Source: Bacillota bacterium (lineage in GTDB: Bacteria; Bacillota; SHA-98; UBA4971). Taken from it: a stretch of 64,000 bases of DNA. The stretch covers positions 64,109 to 128,108 of the forward strand of contig DUSX01000029.1 of the NCBI GenBank assembly GCA_012842395.1, given 5' to 3'. Below the pieces are notes generated by a model. It worked only from the letters and a program-made list of their open reading frames with translations. It ran no database searches and was not told the origin of the DNA. Within the stretch, counting starts at the first letter, position 1. Every line of letters begins with the position of its first letter. The translations under genes were made by a program, and so were the position numbers. Of the stretch, positions 41,391 through 49,556 are shown piece after piece.

Positions 41391-41776
41391 TCAGCCGTTC
41401 GGCGACGAGACCACGACTATCCCAAGACGGTCTTCGCAAACATACAGGATATCGGGCTGAACGACGTTGTGCTCGCTCAGAACCACGTCAACCGGGGCGT
41501 CATACACCTCGCCCAGCTGGTGGTCATCGACCCACTGCCTCAATGCCTTCTCGATTCTTCCGGAGACTCTTTGATGAAGAACGCTTGGAGCCGGTGTCAT
41601 CTTCCTCAGGTCTACACCTCCACGAGCTCGTACCGCTCTCCGGATGACATCCGGCGATAATCCTCATAGGTGAGACGCAATTGCGGCGGGATGTATTGGG
41701 GGGTTGTCTCCCTCACAAGCTCTTTGCGCTTCTCCAGACCTGAGTCTTTCACGGCAATCACCCCGCATTGCACCAT
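41391..41776 (-). pseudogene. Frameshifted and truncated Uma2-family nuclease gene
   Basis: The minus strand from an ATG at 41776 encodes LTYEDYRRMSSGERYELVE, the usual N terminus of Uma2 (DUF820) proteins of the PD-(D/E)XK nuclease superfamily. The frame then breaks by one base near 41608 and resumes as VDLRKMTPAPSVLHQRVSGRIEKAL, VDDHQLGEVYDAPVDVVLSEHNVVQPDILYV. It stops at 41391, well before the catalytic C-terminal part. A good ribosome binding site remains. It is a decayed gene copy, common for this highly multiplied family. Confidence 0.8.
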
Positions 41777-42348
41777 CAATCTCTTTCCTTTCTTCGCATC
41801 CTGATTTTACCAGGCAACCGATCGCTTGTCAACCCGTCGCGATGCCGCCCCGTCGGAACGCCGTCTGCTCGCGTCGTCCGACTCTTGCCACCGCCACGCG
41901 GACCGTCACGTGTTCGCGCTGTTCGTCAGCATGTGGGCACGTGGACTCCGGCAGGATGGCACGCGCTGCCTTCCGGCGGCGCCCGGGAAGCTGCGCGAGG
42001 CGGGGCGCTCCTCTCTGTGCTGTGCGGGCGCGAGGCTGTCGTCGACTCGTTGAGGGGCCGTGGGTGTTCGTGATCCGGCAAGTGTGCGCAAATTCCTATC
42101 GGACGACATAATCCGAGAAGAAGTTCTTCCATGGCAGATGGATCCTGCGAAGATTTTTCGCAAACCGGCAGGAATTCCTGTGTGAGGCAGCGAACCATCA
42201 CTTTAGTAAAGGTATGCCACCAGGGATAGACTCACCGAGAAAGGACTGATGCGATGGGGAAGCACGGTTTGGAGAAGGACGCTTTGTGCAAGATGCCATG
42301 GGTCGTGTGGGCTCTCGGTTAAAGTCTCAAGACAAGGAGGGTCTTTCG
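41777..42348. other. Upstream region of the ABC importer and cell-wall recycling operon
   Basis: About 570 bp with no supported gene. Two regular elements lie 170-200 bp before the binding-protein gene: a hairpin TGCGAA/TTCGCA with 5-base loop (42146-42162) and a perfect 12-bp palindrome CAGGAATTCCTG (42169-42180). Either could be an operator, for example for the MurR-like regulator encoded downstream. No promoter was fixed with confidence. Confidence 0.4.
42169..42180. promoter_or_regulatory. Palindrome CAGGAATTCCTG, candidate operator
   Basis: A perfect 12-bp palindrome seven bases after a perfect 6-bp hairpin, upstream of the importer genes. RpiR/MurR-type regulators bind dyad sites near their target promoters, and such a gene lies in the same cluster. 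The link is inferred only. Confidence 0.3.
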
Positions 42349-44118
42349 ATGAGACGTCTGTGGTTGGTTGTCCTTGCCTGTGTACTGCTGATGAGCGCCT
42401 CGGTACTGGCCGCGCCCTACGTCGAGCAAGAAGACCTCACTCCTTCAGCAAAGCCGATCCGCGGGGGCACGCTGCGCCTTGCGCTCCCGGCCTCGCCGCA
42501 GTCGTTCCTCTTTTATGGGGCACTTGATAACAACGCCTACACAGTCATCGGTCAGACCATGACCGGCCTGGTCGAGCTGCACCCGGTCACCAACGCGATC
42601 AGGCCCGGCCTTGCCGAGTCGTGGGAGACGTCCCCTGACGGGAAAGAGGTGGTCTTTCACCTGAGGGACGTGAAATGGTCGGACGGGGTCCCACTCACTG
42701 CGGACGACGTGATCTTTACCTTTGAGAACTTCATCATGAACCCCGTGGCCAAGGGCAATTCGGTCGACAGGTTTACCATTGTGGATACTTCCGACGGGAA
42801 GAAAAAGCCGATTCAGTGGGTCAAGATCAACGACAAGACCGTGAAAGCCGTTCTACCGTCGCCGTTCGGCCCGTTCTACATGAACCTCTCTGCCGCGTAC
42901 ATTTATCCCAAGCACAAGCTGGAGAGCAAGATCGACAAGAAGAGGCCCGACTCAGTCAACGAGCTTTGGCTCACCAACACCAACCCGAAGGAGATAATCG
43001 CCAACGGACCCTACAGGATCGCCGAGTACGTGATGGATCAGAAGGTCGTCCTCGAGCGAAACCCGAATTACTGGAAGGTCGACCGGTTCGGCAACCAGCT
43101 TCCTTACTTCGATAAGCTCGAATACCTCATCATCAAAGATGACGAAGTCAGGCTCGCGAAATTCATGTCCGGCGAGATCGATTACATGGCAGTCTCGGCC
43201 AAGGACTTCCCGGTGTTGAAGGCTAAGGAGAAGGCGGGAGCGCCGTTCACGGTCTTCATGGCCCAGCCCACCCAGCCGACGCCGAGCCCGGTCCACATCT
43301 CCTTTAATTACGACGTCGCCAACCCCGATCTGAGGGAACTCTTCAGGAATACTGACTTCCGCAGGGCCATGGAATTCCTTCTCGACAGGCAGAGGATCAT
43401 CGATGAGGTGTACAATGGGCTCGCGATCCCTGGCGGGGGCCTTGTCCTGCCCTCCAATAAGGCCTTCTACAATCCGAAGGTCGAGGAGATCATGAGACCG
43501 TACGATCCCAAGCAGGCGAACGCCATCCTCGACAAGCTCGGCCTCAAGAACAGGGGCCGTGACGGGTTCAGGCTGTTCCCCAATGGGAAGAGAGTTGAGT
43601 TCACGCTGACAGTTGCCAGCGCACCGCAGGATCACCAGGACATCGCTCTGATCTTCAAGGAAGACCTGGAGAAAGCCGGCATCAAGGTCAATCTGCAGAT
43701 TCTCGACGCGACGCTCGTCGGGAACATGTTCGGCGCGGGCAATTTCGAGGCAGGCATCAGGGCATTCGGGAACCAGCCTGACCTCGAGCTCCGCAAGGCC
43801 ATATGGCAGCCTGGAACACAGCTGTATTACTGGCACTATTCAACGCTGGACAAGAACACGCTCACGGCAATCACGAGCAACATGACTGACTGGGAGAAGA
43901 GGCTTTATACCCTCTTCGACCTAGGCTCGGTCACGACCGATCCGGCCAAGAGGAAGGCCGTCTACGACGAGGTGCAAGAGATCTACTTCGACGTGGTCCC
44001 TGTCATCTTCGTCACCAAGGAGATGAACCTCTTCGCGGCCAACAAGTCGCTGGGCAACGTTTGGCAGGACAAACAAGGCGTGGTATACTTCTCGACCTAT
44101 ACAGCATACAGGCAGTAG
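42349..44118 (+). CDS. Extracellular solute-binding protein, family 5 (Opp/Dpp type)
   Basis: A 589-residue binding protein of ABC family 5, which captures peptides, nickel or some oligosaccharides. The signal peptide covers residues 1-21 (ACVLLMSASVLAAP). There is no lipobox cysteine, so it would need another way to stay at the surface of a Gram-positive cell or be released. Family segments include GGTLRLALPASPQSFL, LAESWETSPDGKEVVFHLRDVKWSDG and FRRAMEFLLDRQRIIDEVYNG. The ATG follows AAGGAGGG. It is the first gene of the importer. Location before murQ, nagZ and namZ suggests muropeptides or aminosugar oligomers as ligands. Confidence 0.88.
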   Translation: MRRLWLVVLACVLLMSASVLAAPYVEQEDLTPSAKPIRGGTLRLALPASPQSFLFYGALDNNAYTVIGQTMTGLVELHPVTNAIRPGLAESWETSPDGKEVVFHLRDVKWSDGVPLTADDVIFTFENFIMNPVAKGNSVDRFTIVDTSDGKKKPIQWVKINDKTVKAVLPSPFGPFYMNLSAAYIYPKHKLESKIDKKRPDSVNELWLTNTNPKEIIANGPYRIAEYVMDQKVVLERNPNYWKVDRFGNQLPYFDKLEYLIIKDDEVRLAKFMSGEIDYMAVSAKDFPVLKAKEKAGAPFTVFMAQPTQPTPSPVHISFNYDVANPDLRELFRNTDFRRAMEFLLDRQRIIDEVYNGLAIPGGGLVLPSNKAFYNPKVEEIMRPYDPKQANAILDKLGLKNRGRDGFRLFPNGKRVEFTLTVASAPQDHQDIALIFKEDLEKAGIKVNLQILDATLVGNMFGAGNFEAGIRAFGNQPDLELRKAIWQPGTQLYYWHYSTLDKNTLTAITSNMTDWEKRLYTLFDLGSVTTDPAKRKAVYDEVQEIYFDVVPVIFVTKEMNLFAANKSLGNVWQDKQGVVYFSTYTAYRQ

Positions 44119-44189
44119 CGTCCGCAACGTCGGCGGCGCTTGTCGCTTGTGCATGCCGGTTCGGCTGAGCCGTGTTCGGTTGGGGCGTG

Positions 44190-44215
44190 GAGGGGGAGAT
44201 CGTCCTCCCCCTCCC
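44190..44215 (+). terminator. Hairpin between binding protein and permease genes
   Basis: GGAGGGGGA (44190-44198) and TCCCCCTCC (44207-44215) form a perfect 9-bp GC-rich stem with an 8-base loop. Without a T run it probably acts as a partial terminator or 3' end stabiliser, giving more binding protein than membrane subunits. Confidence 0.55.
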
Positions 44216-44293
44216 CCTCCGCCGGTAATCGGTGGCCCGGGCCGGGTCATGGTTTCAGCTTAAGGTCCTAAACTGGCAGGGGAGAGGGCGCGG

Positions 44294-45262
44294 ATGCGGG
44301 CGTTCATAGCGAGAAGGTTCCTCATTATGATCCCCATGATGGTTCTCGCGTCGGTGATCTGTTTCTGGATCACCGAGCTGCAGCCCGGGGATTTCGTCAG
44401 CCAGTACCTGGATAACCCAAGGATATCTCCGGAACAGATCAGGCTTCTGAGAGAGCGGCTCGGGCTCGACAGGCCCGCTTATATAAGGTACCTGATGTGG
44501 GCGAAAGCCGTGGTGACGAGGGGGGACTTCGGTTACTCCTTTGCTTACGAGCGGCCTGTCGCGGACCTCATATGGGAGCGGATGGGTTGGACCGTCATGG
44601 TCGCGCTCTTGACAGTTGTGTTTCAGTGGCTCCTTGCCGTGCCCATGGGCATTTACTCGGCCCTACACCCTTATTCACCCTTGGATTACACCATGACCAT
44701 CGTGGGGTTCATCGGCATCTCGATCCCTGATTTCTTCCTCGCGCTGATAATGATGTTCTTTGCGCTCAAGGCTGGCGCCACATCCATCGGAGGGCTGTTC
44801 TCAGTTGAGTTCATAGGCGCCCCATGGGGCCTCGCGAAATTCGTGGACCTTCTCAAGCATTTGTGGATGCCCATCGTGGTGGTTGGGGTGGGTGGCCTGG
44901 CGGGGCTCATGAGGGTGATGAGGGGCAACATGCTCGATGTGGTGGGCTCCCCGTTCGTCACGGCTCTCAGGGCCTATGGTCTAGACGAGCGACGCATCAG
45001 GACGCACGCCGTGAAGAACGCGCTCAACCCCATGGTGAGCATCGCCGGAGCGGAGCTTCCCAACATATTCAGCGGCACGATAATCGCAGCCATCGTGCTG
45101 AACCTCCCCACGATGGGTCCGTTTTTCTACAACGCGCTGCTCAATCACGACCAGTACCTGGTCATGGCCTTTTTGATGTTCATCGCGTTCATCACACAGA
45201 TCGGAAACTTGCTTGCTGACATCGCGCTCGCCTTCCTCGATCCGAGGATAAGGATGAGCTAG
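44294..45262 (+). CDS. ABC importer permease, DppB/OppB type
   Basis: A 322-residue membrane subunit with six spans. The family pattern is seen in FIARRFLIMIPMMVLASVICFWI, LRERLGLDRPAYIRYLMWAKAV and the EAA loop RAYGLDERRIRTHAVKNALNP. It pairs with the DppC-like protein encoded next. The GTG or ATG choice is clear: the ATG at 44294 follows GGGGAGAGG. Confidence 0.92.
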   Translation: MRAFIARRFLIMIPMMVLASVICFWITELQPGDFVSQYLDNPRISPEQIRLLRERLGLDRPAYIRYLMWAKAVVTRGDFGYSFAYERPVADLIWERMGWTVMVALLTVVFQWLLAVPMGIYSALHPYSPLDYTMTIVGFIGISIPDFFLALIMMFFALKAGATSIGGLFSVEFIGAPWGLAKFVDLLKHLWMPIVVVGVGGLAGLMRVMRGNMLDVVGSPFVTALRAYGLDERRIRTHAVKNALNPMVSIAGAELPNIFSGTIIAAIVLNLPTMGPFFYNALLNHDQYLVMAFLMFIAFITQIGNLLADIALAFLDPRIRMS

Positions 45263-45278
45263 AGCTGGGAGCGTCCAC

Positions 45279-46370
45279 ATGGAAGGAACCAGAAAAAGGG
45301 TTGTCGAGAGCTTTTTCAAGCACAAGCTGGGTATGGTCGGGCTGGTGGCGCTCGCGATACTCTATTTCGTGGTGCTCCTCGCCGATTTCATATCCCCGTA
45401 CAATTTCGCTGAGACCCACAGGAACTTCGTTTATGCCCCGCCTTCGAAGATAAGGTGGACGGATCCCGATGGCAGATGGGTCGGGCCTCACATATACGGG
45501 ATGAAGAGGAGCAGGGACCCCGTCACCTTCGAGCTGGTCTATGTCGAGGACACCACCACCGTGGTGCCGATAAGGTTCTTTGTGAGGGGAGAGAAATACA
45601 GGTTCCTGGGGCTTTGGGAGACAGACCTGCACCTCTTCGGCGTGGAGGCGTCCACCGACAAAGCGATGCTTCTCCTCCTCGGCGCTGATAGATTCGGCCG
45701 TGACCTCTTTTCCAGGATCCTGGTCGGCGGCAGGGTGTCCATGACCGTCGGCCTCCTCGGGACGTTCCTCAGTGTCTTCATCGGGGCGATCGTAGGGGCG
45801 CTCTCGGGTTACTACGGTGGATGGGTTGATGTGCTCATCCAGAGGTTTACCGAGCTCCTCAGGTCATTTCCGAGGATTCCGTTGTGGCTTGCGCTTGCGG
45901 TGATCATCCCGCCGAGCTGGCCCAGCACTTGGGTGTACTTCGGGATCGTGACGGTGCTTTCTCTCATCGGCTGGATGGGGGTGGCGAGGGTCATGCGCGG
46001 AATGACGCTCAGCCTTCGCGAGAAGGAGTACATTCTCGCGGCCAAGGTGATGGGCGTCTCAGATTGGAAGATCATCACGAGACACTTGATACCGAATACC
46101 CTGAGCTACCTCATCGTCGTGTCGACCTTGTCCATCCCAGGGATGATCCTCGGCGAGAGCACCATCAGCTTTCTTGGCCTCGGCATCAAGGAGCCCATGA
46201 CTAGCTGGGGGCTTTTGCTCAGCCAGGCCCAGTCTCTGAGCGAACTCGAGTCCCACCCGTGGCTGATGGTGCCCGGACTATTCATAATGGTAGCCGTGCT
46301 CTCCTTCAATTTCGTGGGGGATGCCTTGAGGGACGCGGTTGATCCATATAGGACGGTTGAGAAGGTATGA
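45279..46370 (+). CDS. ABC importer permease, DppC/OppC type with a long external loop
   Basis: A 363-residue membrane subunit, longer than the common 290-310. The extra 80 residues (about 45-130, RNFVYAPPSKIRWTDPDGRW, GPHIYGMKRSRD, VRGEKYRFLGLWETDLHLFG) lie between the first and second spans, on the outer face. Family motifs are LGADRFGRDLFSRILVGGRVS and the EAA loop AAKVMGVSDWKIITRHLIPN. Such extended loops are known in Opp-like importers of oligosaccharides or unusual peptides, so a cell-wall derived ligand is plausible. The stop overlaps the start of the next gene (ATGA). Confidence 0.92.
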   Translation: MEGTRKRVVESFFKHKLGMVGLVALAILYFVVLLADFISPYNFAETHRNFVYAPPSKIRWTDPDGRWVGPHIYGMKRSRDPVTFELVYVEDTTTVVPIRFFVRGEKYRFLGLWETDLHLFGVEASTDKAMLLLLGADRFGRDLFSRILVGGRVSMTVGLLGTFLSVFIGAIVGALSGYYGGWVDVLIQRFTELLRSFPRIPLWLALAVIIPPSWPSTWVYFGIVTVLSLIGWMGVARVMRGMTLSLREKEYILAAKVMGVSDWKIITRHLIPNTLSYLIVVSTLSIPGMILGESTISFLGLGIKEPMTSWGLLLSQAQSLSELESHPWLMVPGLFIMVAVLSFNFVGDALRDAVDPYRTVEKV

Positions 46371-47356
46371 CCGGCACGAGCGAACGCATTCTCACGGTGC
46401 GCAATCTGAAGACCTACTTCCCGACGCCCGAGGGCATCGTGCGGGCGGTGGACGACGTCAGCTTCCACCTGGACAGGGGGGAGGTCCTTGCGCTCGTCGG
46501 CGAGTCCGGATGCGGAAAGAGCGTTACCGCCCACTCCATACTGGGGCTCGTCAAGGCGCCTCCGGCGAAGATCGAGGGCAGCATCGTCTTTTGCGATCGC
46601 GAACTGGTCGGGCTGTCTCAGGCGGAGTACCGGCAGATCAGAGGGATGCGCATCAGCATGGTGTTCCAGGAACCCATGTCGTCGTTCGATCCCCTCTATA
46701 CCGTCGGCCAGCAATTGACAGAAGTCGCCCAGGCGCACATGCCGTGGAGCGCCGCGGAGGCCAAGGAGAGGATAATCGCTACGTTAAGGCTGGTCCACAT
46801 CCCCGATCCTGAAAAGCGCTACAACGAATACCCGCACGAAATGAGCGGGGGCATGCTCCAGAGGATCATGATCGCCATGGCGCTCATAACCAGCCCCGAC
46901 ATAATCATCGCGGATGAACCCACCACGGCGCTGGACGTCACCATCCAGGCACAGGTGCTCAACCTCATGCAGGACCTTCAGAGCGGGTACGACGGGTCCA
47001 TCATCTTCATCACTCACGATCTCGGCACCGTTGCGGAGATCGCCGATAGGGTGCATGTGATGTACGCCGGCAAGATCGTTGAAAAGGCGCAAGTAGTGGA
47101 GATGTTCGATAACCCTCTCCACCCTTATACCGCAGGTTTGCTTGCTTCCCGCGTCAAGCGGGAGTACAAGGGCAAGGAGCTGCCTTACATCGAGGGGTAT
47201 GTGCCTAGGGCCGACCAGTTTCCAGACGGTTGCAGGTTCAACCCGCGGTGTCCGAGAGCGATGGCCAAGTGCAAGGAGCTCGAGCCGCCCGAGTTCGAGC
47301 TCGGCCGGGGCCACACGGTGGCATGCTGGCTGTACGAGGGGAGTGAGGCCGGATGA
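46367..47356 (+). CDS. ABC importer ATPase, DppD/OppD type
   Basis: A 329-residue ATPase with the Walker A GESGCGKS, the signature [16 protein letters not shown], the Walker [15 protein letters not shown] and the C-terminal oligopeptide domain with cysteines ([17 protein letters not shown]) that often holds an Fe-S cluster in this family. It overlaps both neighbours by four bases and is translated with them. Confidence 0.94.
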   Translation: MTGTSERILTVRNLKTYFPTPEGIVRAVDDVSFHLDRGEVLALVGESGCGKSVTAHSILGLVKAPPAKIEGSIVFCDRELVGLSQAEYRQIRGMRISMVFQEPMSSFDPLYTVGQQLTEVAQAHMPWSAAEAKERIIATLRLVHIPDPEKRYNEYPHEMSGGMLQRIMIAMALITSPDIIIADEPTTALDVTIQAQVLNLMQDLQSGYDGSIIFITHDLGTVAEIADRVHVMYAGKIVEKAQVVEMFDNPLHPYTAGLLASRVKREYKGKELPYIEGYVPRADQFPDGCRFNPRCPRAMAKCKELEPPEFELGRGHTVACWLYEGSEAG

Positions 47357-48342
47357 AGATCCTTTCCGCAGCCGGTCTCAGGAAGTACTTTCCCATAAGA
47401 TCCGGCGTATTCCTCCAGGTCACAGGCTATGTGAGGGCGCTCGAGGCCGTCGACTTTGAGATCAGTGAAGGCGAGACCATAGGAATCGTGGGTGAATCAG
47501 GGTGCGGCAAGAGCACCCTAGGAAGGACCATTGCGAAGATATACGAGCCGACAGCCGGAACCATAACCTATCACGATCCGAGCGGACGGAGCCATGATAT
47601 CTCGAGGGCTTTGGGAAAGCGCGTCAAACAGACGTTCAGAAAAGACGTGCAGATGATATTCCAGAATCCTTTCGACTCACTGGACCCGCGGATGACCGTG
47701 AGGGACATAATACGCGAGCCTCTTGACACGCATAGGCTCTTCGACAGCGCGGCGGAGGTAGACGAGCGCGTCGCCGAGCTCTTGCGAAAGGTGGGGCTGT
47801 ACCCGGAATACGCTCGCAGGTATCCTCACGAGTTCTCCGGCGGCCAGCGGCAAAGGATCGCCATTGCGCGCTCGATCGCGGTGAACCCTAGGCTGCTGAT
47901 CTGTGATGAACCCACCTCTGCGCTGGATGTCTCGGTTCAGAGCCAAATCATCAACCTGCTCAAGGGGATCCAGGGCGAGACCAACATGTGCCTCGTCTTC
48001 ATCTCCCATAACTTGGATGTGGTCCATCACATGAGCGACAGGATCATGGTGATGTACCTGGGGAACGTGGTTGAATCGGCGCCGGCCGTGGAGTTGTTTG
48101 ACGAGCCGCTTCACCCGTACACACAAGCTCTGATGTCGGCTATTCCTGGCTGGAACCCGAGAGAACGGAAACTAAGCAAGGTGAAGCTCGAAGGAGAACC
48201 GCCCAGCCCGATCAATCCACCTCCGGGTTGTCCGTTTCACCCGAGGTGTCCCTATGTGTCGGAAGCGTGCAAGAGAGTCAAGCCAGAGCCGCGCGAGGTG
48301 AGCAGGGGGCACTTGTGCGCTTGCCATCTCCATGCTCGGTGA
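47353..48342 (+). CDS. ABC importer ATPase, DppF/OppF type
   Basis: A 329-residue second ATPase of the importer with [12 protein letters not shown] (Walker A), EFSGGQRQRIAIARSI (signature), LLICDEPTSALDVS (Walker B) and the terminal cysteine set CPFHPRCPYVSEAC and CACH. It completes a five-gene Opp-type system. The operon appears to end here, with repeat copy C starting 60 bp downstream. murQ follows on the same strand and may be read through. Confidence 0.94.
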   Translation: MKILSAAGLRKYFPIRSGVFLQVTGYVRALEAVDFEISEGETIGIVGESGCGKSTLGRTIAKIYEPTAGTITYHDPSGRSHDISRALGKRVKQTFRKDVQMIFQNPFDSLDPRMTVRDIIREPLDTHRLFDSAAEVDERVAELLRKVGLYPEYARRYPHEFSGGQRQRIAIARSIAVNPRLLICDEPTSALDVSVQSQIINLLKGIQGETNMCLVFISHNLDVVHHMSDRIMVMYLGNVVESAPAVELFDEPLHPYTQALMSAIPGWNPRERKLSKVKLEGEPPSPINPPPGCPFHPRCPYVSEACKRVKPEPREVSRGHLCACHLHAR

Positions 48343-48401
48343 GCGCGCATGTCGGGGCGCTCCCGCCTTCGAGAGGGACCGCCAGTGATCGCACCCAACT
48401 G

Positions 48402-48468
48402 GGGGTGTAGAAATACTTCCGACTATCGGGAGGGGTTGCCGGTGCTTGCACGACGGGGCCTGGAAGAG
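48402..48468 (+). repeat. Dispersed palindromic repeat, copy C (truncated)
   Basis: The left flank GGGTGTAGAAATACTTCC is like that of copy B. The inner repeat GGGGTTGCCGGTG (48432-48444) and the first 20-odd bases of the core (CTTGCACGACGGGGC) are present in the same orientation as copies A and B. After about 48468 the sequence diverges and the right half is missing. Confidence 0.7.
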
Positions 48469-48583
48469 AACTTGCGCACCCTCGCCGATATGCAGTGGCA
48501 TGCAGTGACCGCCATGACGCGGGCCGCATTCGTCGGTTCTCGCGCGCGAAGTGGATGTGAGGGCGCGGAAAGCGGTGGTGAGT

Positions 48584-49519
48584 GTGGACAACACTGATTA
48601 TGCTGACCTCACGACGGAGGAAATGAACCCCCGTTCCCGAGGGCTTGACCGGATGAGCACCGAAGAGATCCTGCGCCTGATGAACGAGGAGGATCGGCGT
48701 GTCCCCGAGGCCGTGGCCGAGGCGATCCCTGACATCGCAAAGGCTGTGGACATGATCGCTGCGAAGATGGCAAGCGGAGGAAGGCTCCTGTACGTGGGCG
48801 CCGGGACCAGCGGGCGCTTGGGCATTCTGGACGCCGTTGAGTGCGGGCCGACTTTCGGGGTATCGTCCGATCAAGTCTCCGCGATAATCGCAGGCGGGCC
48901 GGGGGCGGTCTTCCGTTCGGTTGAAGCGGCCGAGGACGACGAGGCGTCTGGAGCTGGGGATGTTGCAGGGTGCGTCACCGAGAAGGACGTGGTGGTGGGG
49001 ATATCTGCGAGCGGGGTCACGCCGTACGTGAGGGGTGCGCTGAAAGCGGCCAGGGATATCGGTGCCGCGACCGTGGCGATCGTGTGCAACCACGCAGCCA
49101 AGCTGGACCTGAACGTCGATGTCGCGATATCGCTTGCCGTGGGGCCGGAGGTGTTGACCGGCTCCACCAGGCTGAAGGCCGGAACCGCGCAGAAGCTCGT
49201 GCTGAACATGATATCCACCGCGACCATGGTAAGACTCGGTAAGGTGTACGACAACTTCATGGTCGACATGCAGGCGACCAACAGGAAGCTGAAGCGCCGT
49301 GCCGTCAGGATCGTATCCACAGCTACTGGCCTTCGCGGCGAGGAGAGCGAACGGCTCCTGGACGAGGCGGGCGGGAGCATCAAGACGGCCATCGTAATGG
49401 CGCTCGCGTCGGTCGGACGGGTTGAGGCGGAGCGGGCCTTGGAGGCGGCGCGCGGTCACACGAGGGATGCGGTGCGAATCGCGGCCTTGGGCGACGCGCG
49501 TGCTTCGGGCGCCATATGA
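48584..49519 (+). CDS. murQ: N-acetylmuramic acid 6-phosphate etherase
   Basis: A 311-residue cytosolic lyase that splits D-lactate from MurNAc-6-phosphate to give GlcNAc-6-phosphate. The signature region is LLYVGAGTSGRLGILDAVECGPTFG, including the catalytic glutamate. SASGVTPYVRGALKAA and the C-terminal SIKTAIVMALASVGRVEAERAL segment complete the SIS-fold enzyme. I take the GTG at 48584, where the usual N terminus begins (DLTTEEMNPRSRGLD follows). A GTG at 48551 would add 11 residues. nagZ follows 37 bp downstream. The phosphorylated substrate requires a kinase or PTS not seen nearby. Confidence 0.93.
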   Translation: MDNTDYADLTTEEMNPRSRGLDRMSTEEILRLMNEEDRRVPEAVAEAIPDIAKAVDMIAAKMASGGRLLYVGAGTSGRLGILDAVECGPTFGVSSDQVSAIIAGGPGAVFRSVEAAEDDEASGAGDVAGCVTEKDVVVGISASGVTPYVRGALKAARDIGAATVAIVCNHAAKLDLNVDVAISLAVGPEVLTGSTRLKAGTAQKLVLNMISTATMVRLGKVYDNFMVDMQATNRKLKRRAVRIVSTATGLRGEESERLLDEAGGSIKTAIVMALASVGRVEAERALEAARGHTRDAVRIAALGDARASGAI

Positions 49520-49556
49520 GTCGGGCGAGATATGATCGAAGAAGGGAGCATCAAGC

